Source: Bacteroidota bacterium
GTDB taxonomy: Bacteria; Bacteroidota; Bacteroidia; Chitinophagales; Saprospiraceae
Assembly (NCBI GenBank): GCA_024642665.1
Contig: JAHEAR010000005.1
Span: 48,785-109,228, forward strand
DNA: 60,444 bases
Direction: 5' to 3'
Under the pieces are notes generated by a model that was not told where the DNA came from, ran no database searches, and saw only the letters and a list, made by a program, of their open reading frames with translations. The position numbers and the translations under genes are program-made. Below, piece after piece: positions 46,820 to 56,013 of the stretch. Position 1 is the first letter of the stretch, and the number at the start of each line of letters is the position of its first letter.

Positions 46820-48412
46820 TTAAACATGATTAGGTCCTCCGGCAAGTATATCCTCTGAAGCATTATCAGCATACTTTTGAAAGTTCTTATGAAATGATTG
46901 AGCAAGAAGTATGGCTTTCACCCGATAAGCTTCCGGATCACTCCAGGTACCGGACGGATCCAATATATTTTGATCACTTAACCCAGGTACATGAGTTGGC
47001 ATTGCCAGATTAAATACTTCATGCGTTTTGTATTCGACATGATCGAGATTACCTTCCAGGGCTGCTGTAATCATGGCACGCGTATTTGACAATCGGATGC
47101 GACTGCCAACACCATAAGGACCTCCTGACCATCCGGTGTTGATCAACCAGACACTTACCTTGTGGCGTTGCATATTGTCTCCTAGCATGGAAGCGTATTG
47201 CGTTGGGTGGAGGGGGAGAAAAGGAGCACCAAAACAAGCAGAAAAAGTTTCCTGCGGTTCAGTTACGCCAGCTTCAGTGCCGGCTACTTTGGCAGTATAG
47301 CCCGAAATAAAATGGTACATAGCCTGCCCAGTGGTTAATTTACTGATGGGAGGAAGGACACCAAAAGCATCTGCCGTCAGGAAAAAAATATTTCTCGGAT
47401 GTCCGGCTAAAGATCCGGGCATCATGTTATCGATATGAAACATCGGATAGGAAACCCGCGTATTTTCGGTGATCGAAACGTCCTCATAATCTACTGTCCG
47501 GGTTCCTGGAAAAAATTTGATATTTTCAAGCAAAGCACCATGTCGTATAGCTCTGAAGATATCCGGTTCTTTTTCTTCGGTGAGGTCAATACATTTTGCA
47601 TAACACCCACCTTCAAAATTAAATATTCCGTTTTCGGACCAGCCATGTTCATCATCTCCAATCAGACTGCGATGTGGATCTGCACTTAATGTGGTCTTGC
47701 CGGTTCCGGACAATCCAAAGAAAACAGCAGTATCACCTTGTTTGCCAACATTGGCAGAACAGTGCATGGATAGCGTATTCAGTTTATGTGGGAGTATGAA
47801 ATTTAATACACTAAAAATGCCTTTTTTGATTTCCCCTGTATATCCAGACCCACCGATGAGGATCGTCTGATCAGTAAAATTCATAATAGCAAAATTCGAT
47901 TGGCGGGTACCATGTTTTTCAGGATCTGCCAGAAAGCCCGGTGCACAAATGACAGTCCATTGCGGAGCAAAGCTGTCAATCTCCTCTGGATCGAGGCGTA
48001 AAAACATATTATTGGCAAATAAAGCACTCCATGGATATTCTGCAAGTACTCTTACATTGAGTCGGTAGTTCTCATCAGAACAAACATAGCCATCATGGAT
48101 ATACGTTTTTTGTTTTCGGATATAATCAAGTATCTCAGTTTTTACTAAATCGTATTTGTCTTGCTCAAAAGGAATATTGAAGGAACCCCAGGATACAGCA
48201 TTCTCACTGATTGCATCTTTGACAATAAATCTATCCTTGGGCGATCTGCCGGTGAATTTTCCGGTTTCAATACATAGCGCACCCGTATCGGATAAAACCC
48301 CCTGCTGATGGATGATAGTTTCTTCAATGAGCATTTCAGGGGTGCACAGATAATGAATATTCGCCGGGTCAAGATTCAGATGTTTCAGATAGGTTGATAG
48401 GTGATGACTCAT
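46820..48412 (-). CDS. pckA: Phosphoenolpyruvate carboxykinase (ATP)
   Basis: The 530-residue enzyme converts oxaloacetate and ATP to phosphoenolpyruvate, ADP and CO2. It shows the kinase-1a P-loop GLSGTGKTTLS (about 237), the kinase-2 region LIGDDEHGW, TGRSPKDRFIVKD, NFEGGCYAKCIDL, and FLTADAFGVLPPI. The length and motifs match the ATP-dependent class. Single-gene transcript with its own terminator. Confidence 0.96.
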   Translation of the reverse strand: MSHHLSTYLKHLNLDPANIHYLCTPEMLIEETIIHQQGVLSDTGALCIETGKFTGRSPKDRFIVKDAISENAVSWGSFNIPFEQDKYDLVKTEILDYIRKQKTYIHDGYVCSDENYRLNVRVLAEYPWSALFANNMFLRLDPEEIDSFAPQWTVICAPGFLADPEKHGTRQSNFAIMNFTDQTILIGGSGYTGEIKKGIFSVLNFILPHKLNTLSMHCSANVGKQGDTAVFFGLSGTGKTTLSADPHRSLIGDDEHGWSENGIFNFEGGCYAKCIDLTEEKEPDIFRAIRHGALLENIKFFPGTRTVDYEDVSITENTRVSYPMFHIDNMMPGSLAGHPRNIFFLTADAFGVLPPISKLTTGQAMYHFISGYTAKVAGTEAGVTEPQETFSACFGAPFLPLHPTQYASMLGDNMQRHKVSVWLINTGWSGGPYGVGSRIRLSNTRAMITAALEGNLDHVEYKTHEVFNLAMPTHVPGLSDQNILDPSGTWSDPEAYRVKAILLAQSFHKNFQKYADNASEDILAGGPNHV

Positions 48413-48625
48413 AAATTTTATTTTTAACGGTGCTAAGTTACTGGCAATAAGATGCGCAATGCTGCGACTTCACTGGATTTGCAATTTTAAGGCTATAAAT
48501 GTAAAAACTTAAATGATGCAATTGGGTCTGTCGGGTTATTTAAAAACATTACAAATTTCAGTTAGATAAATAATTATTTGTAATTTGTTTTATTCATAAT
48601 ATGTTCCTTTATAAGGACCAGCGAA

Positions 48626-49828
48626 TTACTTATTACTTTTTGTTGGCAGATGGATAGCAAAGGTGGTGCCTTCCCCAACTTTCGAATGTTTAACAAATAT
48701 TTTTCCTTTGTGGTAGTTTTCGATAATTCGTTTAGCCAGACTTAGCCCTAGCCCCCATCCCCTCGTTTTAGTTGTATATCCGGGCTCAAATACTGTTTTG
48801 ATTTTCGAAGGCGCTATCCCTTTACCGCTATCCGAGATATCCACTTCGACATATCCATTGTGCATCGTGACTTCCCAGGCAATGGAACCTGTCCCGTCTT
48901 CCAACGCATCCAACGCATTCCGCATAATATTTTCAATGACCCAATTAAAGAGTGGAGCATTAATATCGGCCATCAAAGGAGGCGTATCAAATCGAGGTTC
49001 GATAAATTCGATTTTGCGCGAAGCACGTCGTCGAATGTAGTTAGTAATCTCTCGTAGTTGGGTATAGATATCAACGGTAGTTAGCGCAGGTGCAGAGCCG
49101 ATTTTGCTAAAGCGATCTGCAATCAAGTCCAGACGATCTACATCATTTTGCATTTCATCCAACACTTCATTCTGTTGTGTTTTTATATCCGTCAAGGCTT
49201 CCGGAACATCAGCGAATGAAGTTCTTAAATGCTCTATCCATCCAATGATGGCACTGATCGGTGTCCCAAGCTGATGTGCCGTTTCTTTTGCCATCCCAAC
49301 CCAGACCCTGTTTTGTTCAGCCTTTCTTGCATTGTTAATACTGATAAAACCAATTGAGACAAAAGCAATGAGCAGTAGGAGTTGAATGATCGGGAAATAG
49401 GTAAGTAACTCGTGTAGTTTAGAGTTTTGATAATAAATGTATTCCCGTGCTGATTCATCCGAGAGACTGATCGGCATCGGTCCCTTGGCAATAAGCCGAT
49501 TTAATCGCTGTTGTAAAAATGTACGGTTAGTATCCAGATCAATACCAAAATTTTTGCCAAATAAAACTTCTCCGGCATCCGTAGCCACAATAATCGGAAT
49601 ATCCTTATTGTTTTCAAAGATGGTCAATTGCAGCGTGACATCAGCATCAATATCCGCATCTTTAAAAGTCTGATATGCATTGAAAAGTAATAGTGCTTTG
49701 TTTCGCTCTCCTTCCTGGAGGCGTTGCGCGAGGTAGGTAGTATAGACCAGAGATATCAATAGGATTAGGATGCCTGCAATGCCAAGGTATATTTTCCAAT
49801 GTGATTGTTGACCTTTGTGATCCATCAA
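48626..49828 (-). CDS. Membrane sensor histidine kinase
   Basis: 400 residues. Membrane helices at about 12-32 and 143-164 flank a periplasmic sensor region of about 110 residues. The H-box reads KETAHQLGTPISAIIGWIEHL (His about 184). The HATPase has NALDALEDGTG, DSGKGI and TRGWGLGLSLAKRIIENYH. It lacks a typical HAMP domain and there is no response regulator next to it. It is the last gene of the uppS-bamA-DUF3089 transcript, 3 nt after the previous stop codon. Confidence 0.92.
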   Translation of the reverse strand: MMDHKGQQSHWKIYLGIAGILILLISLVYTTYLAQRLQEGERNKALLLFNAYQTFKDADIDADVTLQLTIFENNKDIPIIVATDAGEVLFGKNFGIDLDTNRTFLQQRLNRLIAKGPMPISLSDESAREYIYYQNSKLHELLTYFPIIQLLLLIAFVSIGFISINNARKAEQNRVWVGMAKETAHQLGTPISAIIGWIEHLRTSFADVPEALTDIKTQQNEVLDEMQNDVDRLDLIADRFSKIGSAPALTTVDIYTQLREITNYIRRRASRKIEFIEPRFDTPPLMADINAPLFNWVIENIMRNALDALEDGTGSIAWEVTMHNGYVEVDISDSGKGIAPSKIKTVFEPGYTTKTRGWGLGLSLAKRIIENYHKGKIFVKHSKVGEGTTFAIHLPTKSNK

Positions 49829-49831
49829 TAA

Positions 49832-50860
49832 TTATTTGTTCATAAAAAATGCCTGAACTCTGTCTTGTGCATTTTGCCGAACATCCGCGTAAAAGAAATT
49901 GTAGTCGGCAATATGATAATTTTTTGTTGTCAGCAAAAAGCTTCCGGGGAATTTCGGTTTATTGACCCAAAGTAAGTCTTTATAAATTTTTGTTTCCACC
50001 AGATCGGGATATAGTTTGTAAAATTCTCTGAGGATAGCGCCTAATTGTTCTGATTTTTTACTCTCAGGCTTGTTCATATCCCAAGTTACGGGGTTCGTCA
50101 CTAAAACATTGGTGTCCGGAAAGTGAATTTTTTGGGGAATATAGTCTTCCCGGAATGTGCGCCAGCTGCAGAAACAACCTGTATCATCCGGTTGCTGGCA
50201 TGGTTTCATATTCGTAAAATGATTTTCAGTGACAGCAAAGCCTACGAGATAGGCAACGATAAGCTGATCTTGGATAGGCTTTCCATCAATATACTCGCTG
50301 ATGAGTTTTTTCGCATGATCCGTGCCCTGACTATGAGAGGCAATGATGAAGGGTCGCCCATGATTATAATGCTCCAGATAGTATTGAAATGCCATACTGA
50401 CATCGTGATAGGCAAGGTCAAGGGCCTTGGCAGCATCTTGTTTTTTATCGGAATAATAACTTTTTAGATGCGCTTGCCGATAGCGCGGAGCATATATTTT
50501 GCCGGCCCCATTAAAAATACTGGCCTGATAGCGAATACTGCTTTTGTCTGTTTTCAGATTCACCTTTTCATCGTGCATGTCAGCATTCCATTGGTTTTCA
50601 CCTGCCTTACCTGTATAGGTTGTGGGATGAATGAAAAATACGTCTACTTCTGCATTTTGCTGAATGTCCTTCCACGTCGATAGAGGAACGGCATCGGCAC
50701 TATCTAATTGAAATGGGAGTGCAGCCCACGCATTGGGATCACTGTAATCCGGCGCTACTGGAATGTCATGTCCAAAGGATCCTTTCGGAACAGAAGCACA
50801 CGCATAGAAAACAAAAAGGAGGAAAAAAATTCCAGTCCTGGAAAATAGTTTGTAAGCCAT
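49832..50860 (-). CDS. DUF3089 alpha/beta-hydrolase-like lipoprotein
   Basis: 342 residues. The signal peptide ends in FYACAS, with Cys21 as probable lipidation site. The nucleophile elbow is FIIASHSQGTDHA (Ser about 176), and the phrases DVFFIHPTTY and CFCSWRTF match the DUF3089 family. Its start codon overlaps the bamA stop codon by one base (TAATG), so it is probably coupled to bamA. The substrate is unknown; an envelope esterase is a guess. Confidence 0.88.
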   Translation of the reverse strand: MAYKLFSRTGIFFLLFVFYACASVPKGSFGHDIPVAPDYSDPNAWAALPFQLDSADAVPLSTWKDIQQNAEVDVFFIHPTTYTGKAGENQWNADMHDEKVNLKTDKSSIRYQASIFNGAGKIYAPRYRQAHLKSYYSDKKQDAAKALDLAYHDVSMAFQYYLEHYNHGRPFIIASHSQGTDHAKKLISEYIDGKPIQDQLIVAYLVGFAVTENHFTNMKPCQQPDDTGCFCSWRTFREDYIPQKIHFPDTNVLVTNPVTWDMNKPESKKSEQLGAILREFYKLYPDLVETKIYKDLLWVNKPKFPGSFLLTTKNYHIADYNFFYADVRQNAQDRVQAFFMNK

Positions 50861-53379
50861 TAATCCGGTTCAAATCCTAAAATAATATTGAAGTTTCCAT
50901 AGGCGCCCCATTTAGCATTTGTATTAAGTAATGATGGATTGTCCATGCCATAACCAAAATCAAAACCAAGTAATCCAAACATGGGAAGAAAAGCTCTCAC
51001 ACCGACACCCGCCGATCGCAATACATCAAATGGATTGTAGTTTTCAAATTTCTTCCAGGCATTGGCTCCTTGCAAAAAGACAAGGCCATAGATCGTCGAA
51101 CTTGGATTGAGCGAAAGCGGGTATCTGACTTCAATAGTAAACTTGTTATAAATCGTAGCGCCTCCGGCTCGGTTGGCTGGAAATTGTCCTATTTCATATC
51201 CCCTTGAAGAGATGATATCCTTTCCCGTAATACCAAATTGCTGTGTACTCAAACCGTCACCTCCGAGCTCATATCGTTCAAAGGGTGGGGAACCTATATC
51301 CGGATTGTAGTAACTAAGGAAGCCAAGTTTGGCCGAAGTTTTGAGCACTAATTTGCCAACCAAAGGTGAATACCAATCTGCAGCGACATCCCACTTGACA
51401 TATTCTACATATTCGTAGACACTTTGTGGATCTGTGGGATCATATGTACGTCCCAATAAAGTAGTGTAGGGCGGGGTCAACTGTACGGTTAAGCTGATCA
51501 AAGATCCATTGCGAGGAAAGGTAGGTTCATTGATCGTCGTTCGGGCAATGGTTTGTGCAATGGAGAAATTCTTAAATAGGCCATTAGCAATTATTTCTCC
51601 GGTATTTGGATCCACGAAGTCTCCTGTAAAATAGTTGTTGAGTTTAATAAACTCAAGACTCAAGGTGGTATTAGAAATGAAATTGTCATCCGGCCATTTC
51701 ATTCTTGAACCCAGACCGACAAAAGCTCTCGAAATATTAAGCTTTCCCCCTTGATAATACGTTTGATCCACTTTTGTGATGACGCCTCCAATTGTAAAGG
51801 AGTTTGGTCTTTTCCCACCAAGCCAGGGCTCAGTCAGCGAAAAATTATAGGACTGGAAAAAATCCCCATTCGTTTGCACACGTAAAGATAAACGCTGTCC
51901 ATCGCCTTGCGGGAGCGGACTCCATGAGGCACGGTTAAATAAATTACGAAGGGAAAAATTATTGAAGGTCACACCCAGCGTTCCAATGATTTTGCTTTGT
52001 CCGAATCCACCCCAACCGGCACTAAGTTCCAGTTGATCAGATGGTCTTTCTTCTACTTCATAGATAATATCTACTGTCCCATTCGTTTGATCAACGGGTG
52101 TCTGAATACCCAGATTTTCAGGATTAAAATAGCCTAGGGCAATAATCTGCCGCTGTGATCGGATGATATCGGAACGACTGAATTTCTGCCCGGGTTGCGT
52201 CCTTAATTCCCGACGGATGACGTGCTCGTGCGTTCTTGTATTGCCTTTAATAATGACTTGGTCGATGGTGGCCTGGGGTCCTTCGAAGATGCGCATTTCA
52301 AGATTGATCACATGATCTTCAACAGATATTTCCGTTGGTTCTACATTGAAAAACAAATAACCATCATCCATGTAGGTGGAAGTAATATCTCTGCCATCAA
52401 TGCTAAACCTAAGTCTTGATTCCAGTAATTCTTCACTATATATCTCACCTTTGCGGATCCCGAGGATACGATTGAGCTGGTCACTGGAATGAATCGTATT
52501 TCCTTTCCAGGTAATCAGGCCAAAATAATATCGCTCACCTTCTGAAATGGTGACTGTCAATTCCATCAAACCATCTTCATTTCGCCAGATTGAATCCCCT
52601 ACAATATAGGCATCTCTATAGCCAAGATTTCGATATTCCTGAATCACTACTTTTTTGTCTGCTTCATAATCGGATTGAACAAACTTTGATTTTTTCAACA
52701 AGTGTGATTTTGCTTTGGTTTGTTTGAAGTTCTTTCTTAACTCACGCTCAGAGACTTCTATACATCCTATGCAGGAGACTTTTTCAATTTTAATGCGCTC
52801 TTTGATATCGATATCAAAAATCAGATTAATCAGATTGGAGCGGGCATCTTCTTCATTGACAGTGACGACCGCATCAAAATATCCTTTCTCCTCATAAAAC
52901 TTTTTAATGGCATTTTTAGCATTGACCTGATTCGCTGTTGAGGCGATCTGACCTTTAATCAGAAATGGTGTCAAAATTTCATTCAGGTCATCATGGACAC
53001 TTTGCGGAACGCCGCGAAAGGACCAACCCCCAAGGCGGGATTTTTCTGTGAGCTTGATGGTCAGAAAAATAATATTATCAATCCGGTTATCCTGAAGAAT
53101 CTGGACATCATCAAACAAGCGAAGTTTCCAAAGATTCCGCATAGCTTTGGTAATATCGGATCCGGGTATTTTTATAGTCTGACCAACCTTTAATCCGGCT
53201 ACGGATTTGATGGCATTTGGGTCACTAAAAAAAACCCCTTTCACTTCGACTCCACCAATTTCGAGCTCTTCTACTTCCCCATATTGTATAGGTGTTACCT
53301 GCGCCAGGATAGTTACAGAGGGCCATGTCAGGAGTAATAAAATAGGGATAATAAAGGGGTAGTAAAATTTGCTCTTCAT
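50860..53379 (-). CDS. bamA: Outer membrane protein assembly factor BamA
   Basis: The 839-residue Omp85 protein inserts beta-barrel proteins into the outer membrane. A signal peptide (ILLLLTWPSVTILAQ) is followed by five POTRA domains (about 38-430; e.g. GVEVKGVFFSDPNAIKSVAGLKVGQTI and IKGNTRTHEHVIRRELRTQPG) and a 16-strand barrel. GEYPRG-like GGDGLSTQ and RGYE sit near the lid loop region. It is encoded 63 nt downstream of uppS, a common order in Bacteroidota. Confidence 0.95.
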   Translation of the reverse strand: MKSKFYYPFIIPILLLLTWPSVTILAQVTPIQYGEVEELEIGGVEVKGVFFSDPNAIKSVAGLKVGQTIKIPGSDITKAMRNLWKLRLFDDVQILQDNRIDNIIFLTIKLTEKSRLGGWSFRGVPQSVHDDLNEILTPFLIKGQIASTANQVNAKNAIKKFYEEKGYFDAVVTVNEEDARSNLINLIFDIDIKERIKIEKVSCIGCIEVSERELRKNFKQTKAKSHLLKKSKFVQSDYEADKKVVIQEYRNLGYRDAYIVGDSIWRNEDGLMELTVTISEGERYYFGLITWKGNTIHSSDQLNRILGIRKGEIYSEELLESRLRFSIDGRDITSTYMDDGYLFFNVEPTEISVEDHVINLEMRIFEGPQATIDQVIIKGNTRTHEHVIRRELRTQPGQKFSRSDIIRSQRQIIALGYFNPENLGIQTPVDQTNGTVDIIYEVEERPSDQLELSAGWGGFGQSKIIGTLGVTFNNFSLRNLFNRASWSPLPQGDGQRLSLRVQTNGDFFQSYNFSLTEPWLGGKRPNSFTIGGVITKVDQTYYQGGKLNISRAFVGLGSRMKWPDDNFISNTTLSLEFIKLNNYFTGDFVDPNTGEIIANGLFKNFSIAQTIARTTINEPTFPRNGSLISLTVQLTPPYTTLLGRTYDPTDPQSVYEYVEYVKWDVAADWYSPLVGKLVLKTSAKLGFLSYYNPDIGSPPFERYELGGDGLSTQQFGITGKDIISSRGYEIGQFPANRAGGATIYNKFTIEVRYPLSLNPSSTIYGLVFLQGANAWKKFENYNPFDVLRSAGVGVRAFLPMFGLLGFDFGYGMDNPSLLNTNAKWGAYGNFNIILGFEPD

Positions 53380-53442
53380 GCGGGTGATCTGATTATCTGC
53401 GTCAAAAACGTATTAGTAGGGTGGTGTGTTGTTTAATTGGGC

Positions 53443-54216
53443 TTAGGGATTGAGTTGTTCACTGATTTTGCCGAATCGGCGCTCCCGGTGTTGATAATTA
53501 ATAATGGCATCATAGAATTTTTCCCGGTCAAAATCAGGCCAATACACATCTGAAAAATATAACTCTGTGTAAGCAATTTGCCATAGAAGGAAATTGCTGA
53601 TCCGATATTCCCCACTGGTTCGTATAAGAAGCTCAGGATCAGGTATGTGGGGGGTAGAAAGCAGCGATTTGACTTTGTCTTCACTAATCTCTTCAGGTGA
53701 CAATACCCCTTGCCTGGCTAATTGGACCGCTTGTCGCATGGCATTGGTAATTTCCCATCGCGCTGAATAATTCAGCGCAAGCGTTAGGGTCATACGGGTG
53801 TTCGTTTTCGTATTGTCAATGCCCTCCAAGAGAGCTTTTTTAGTTGATTTCGGCAGATGATCAATATCGCCGATGACCCCTAGGCGAATATTGTTTTTAT
53901 TCATAGTTTCCAGCTCTTCCCGAAGGGTATTGACCAACATCTCCATGAGCGCATTTACTTCAATCGGTGGTCTGTTCCAGTTTTCAGTAGAAAAAGCATA
54001 CAAGGTGAGGTAAGGCACCCCAATTTCAGCGGCTGCTTCTGAAATCTCCCTGACGGCTTTCACGCCGTTTCGATGCCCAAATATTCTGGGTTTGCCATGT
54101 TCTTTAGCCCAACGACCGTTTCCATCCATAATGACGGCTACGTGCTGTGGCAATTTATTTAGGTCAATGCTATTTTTAGCCGATTCCATAAGACCCGCTA
54201 AGGTATGGATTTCCAA
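53443..54216 (-). CDS. uppS: Isoprenyl transferase (undecaprenyl diphosphate synthase)
   Basis: The 257-residue cis-prenyltransferase makes the lipid carrier for peptidoglycan and O-antigen. It carries HVAVIMDGNGRWAKEHGKPR with the catalytic Asp, YAFSTENWNRP, and the C-terminal LLIRTSGEYRISNFLLWQIAYTELYF. The start at 54216 (MEIHTLAGL) is used; an internal ATG at 54189 (MESAKNS) is equally plausible. First gene of the uppS-bamA-DUF3089-kinase transcript. Confidence 0.95.
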   Translation of the reverse strand: MEIHTLAGLMESAKNSIDLNKLPQHVAVIMDGNGRWAKEHGKPRIFGHRNGVKAVREISEAAAEIGVPYLTLYAFSTENWNRPPIEVNALMEMLVNTLREELETMNKNNIRLGVIGDIDHLPKSTKKALLEGIDNTKTNTRMTLTLALNYSARWEITNAMRQAVQLARQGVLSPEEISEDKVKSLLSTPHIPDPELLIRTSGEYRISNFLLWQIAYTELYFSDVYWPDFDREKFYDAIINYQHRERRFGKISEQLNP

Positions 54217-54314
54217 TGGCTTGATGTGTGCGGGTTTTATTTAAGGAACTTAAAGCTTCCGGTACGCATTATAAGCACTTTATCCCAAAATGAGCAGGAG
54301 ATATTCCTTAAAAA

Positions 54315-54351
54315 CAAAACCGCTGCCGAATTACCTCCGACAGCGGTTTTG
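54315..54351. terminator. Terminator hairpin between uppS and the PorT-like gene
   Basis: CAAAACCGCTG and CAGCGGTTTTG form an 11-bp stem around a 15-nt loop. T-rich sequence follows on both strands (TTTTTG on +; TTTTTAAGG on -). It most likely ends the PorT-like transcript that stops at 54400 on the minus strand. Confidence 0.8.
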
Positions 54352-54399
54352 TTTTTGTTTGTCAGCCCCAAGCTGACACTTTTATTTATGACAAGCTAA

Positions 54400-55038
54400 T
54401 TAGAAAATAAGACTTACACCAGCGCCAAATGAACTGCCTGTAATCTTTCCAAGGCTAGCAAAATTACCGTCATTATTAACGATATCGGATAATCCGGCAT
54501 GGTAGCGAACATCAATTTCAATTGGTCCGAGGCCTATACCAACGCCAAGAATACCTGAGATGTCCAGATTATCATAAACATCTTTGACCTCTTCTTTCAA
54601 ATTTCCTCCTTCGATTTTTCCACCCAGCAGATAACCGGCACTTGCGCCAGCCATGGCAAATAATTTGACACTGCCACCAAAATTAATTCTAAGAAGAATA
54701 GGCAATTCAAGATAGTTTAATGTGCTGGTAATCTCATTGTTATTGATATCGGTTATTTTAGAACCTTTCTGTGACCAGTGAAGTTCAGGTTGCAACATAA
54801 ATAATCCTCCACCTAAAGGGATAGCATACAGTACAGCCAAGTCCAAACCTAATTTTGATTTAGTGTCTTTAAATGATGAACTATTTTCAAAGTCCTGACT
54901 GGCAATATTAACACCTGCTCTGATACCGAATCCACCTTTTTTGGATCCTGTGGCATCATCCTGAGCCTGGATGCCGGAAACACTGCAAATCAAAAGAAAT
55001 GCAAGTCCCATTAATTTAAGTGTAATTAGTTTGTTCAT
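54400..55038 (-). CDS. PorT-family outer-membrane beta-barrel protein
   Basis: 212 residues: signal peptide (LMGLAFLLICSVSGIQAQ), then a barrel starting GGFGIRAGVNIASQDF, the typical opening of the Bacteroidota PorT/OMP_b-brl_2 family. Later motifs are LQPELHWSQKGSKI, LNYLELPILLRINFG, AGASAGYLLGG and PIEIDVRYHAGLSDI. It is related to the next gene, with the same order of motifs. It is not necessarily the secretion protein PorT itself, since this family is large. Confidence 0.88.
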   Translation of the reverse strand: MNKLITLKLMGLAFLLICSVSGIQAQDDATGSKKGGFGIRAGVNIASQDFENSSSFKDTKSKLGLDLAVLYAIPLGGGLFMLQPELHWSQKGSKITDINNNEITSTLNYLELPILLRINFGGSVKLFAMAGASAGYLLGGKIEGGNLKEEVKDVYDNLDISGILGVGIGLGPIEIDVRYHAGLSDIVNNDGNFASLGKITGSSFGAGVSLIF

Positions 55039-55228
55039 AATGAAGCTTTGTTTAGAGTTAAAAAAAAAGTAAACAGATATAGAAAGAATAAGTTTAATGC
55101 GGATAATTGAATTTAATATCTTATCAAATATACTATTATTCTGATAATTATATATAGGCTGGAAATTAATTCATTTTCTAAAACAGGTAATAATATCAAT
55201 GGAATCAGGAGGGTTATGCATGCACTGC

Positions 55229-55831
55229 CTACAATTTAAGGGTAACCCCGGCGCCAAGCGACGAATTGAGAATTTCAATATTTGAAGCCTTCTCAAAAAT
55301 ATTAGTCAACCCCAATATATATCTTATGTCAACGCTCACCGGACCAAATGAAATAACACCACCCATGTGGGCACCAAATTCAGTTCTTTTGTAGAAATCC
55401 AGATCAATATCCGTTGTGCTTCCATCATGATCTTTATCCGTTCCATTTAACAGATACCCAAAACTTGGTCCGGCAAAAAAGGAAAAACCTAATGTGCTGC
55501 CAAAATTGAGCCTGACCAGTAGGGGAATTTCAAGATAATTGAACGTCCTGGAGTAATCGCCAAATGAGCCATTGAGATCTTCTATTTTACCCCCTTTCTG
55601 TAACCAATGGATCTCCGGATTGAGGGTGAAAAAGAAAAGTGGAAATTCGGCCACCACAGCCAGATCAGCACCCAACTTACGGGATAGCTCCTCCTTGGTA
55701 TCATCAATGTGAATATTCTGATTTGCATTGATGACACCTATTCTAATACCAACGGTAGATTGAGCCCAAAGACCGCTACTTAGGAATAAAAGGAAAAGGA
55801 CACCTATTTGGCTGAACCTGAAAGGGGGCAT
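55229..55831 (-). CDS. PorT-family outer-membrane beta-barrel protein (paralogue)
   Basis: 200 residues from the ATG at 55831 (MPPFRFSQ). The upstream ATT at 55861 is rejected because it lies inside the -7 promoter box. A signal peptide (VLFLLFLSSGLWAQ) leads into VGIRIGVINANQNI, then LNPEIHWLQKGGKIEDL, FNYLEIPLLVRLNFGS, GPSFGYLLNG and VSVDIRYILGLTNI. These repeat the motif order of the gene at 54400-55038, so a local duplication is likely. Confidence 0.87.
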   Translation of the reverse strand: MPPFRFSQIGVLFLLFLSSGLWAQSTVGIRIGVINANQNIHIDDTKEELSRKLGADLAVVAEFPLFFFTLNPEIHWLQKGGKIEDLNGSFGDYSRTFNYLEIPLLVRLNFGSTLGFSFFAGPSFGYLLNGTDKDHDGSTTDIDLDFYKRTEFGAHMGGVISFGPVSVDIRYILGLTNIFEKASNIEILNSSLGAGVTLKL

Positions 55832-55858
55832 TGCGTTTAGGTTTATACGAATTATAAT

Positions 55859-55866
55859 CAAAGATA
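55859..55866 (-). promoter_or_regulatory. -7 promoter motif of the PorT-like paralogue
   Basis: The minus strand reads TATCTTTG (TAnnTTTG), 27 nt before the ATG at 55831. This supports the shorter start for that gene. Confidence 0.5.
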
Positions 55867-56013
55867 AACATCAAAAATCCTGCCGTATTAAATAAATGAG
55901 CAAGTTTCATCCTATCCTCATGGTGCGGGTATATGAATTGGCTTTTCAGTACCCTTCTATTTGGAAGGGTTAAGGTCTTCAAATGGGAGGTAATAAATTA
56001 TCTTGCGGATGGA

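Noticed and set aside
55832-55861. ATT start at 55861 for the PorT-like paralogue
   Set aside because: It overlaps the TATCTTTG promoter box; ATG 55831 gives a proper signal peptide.
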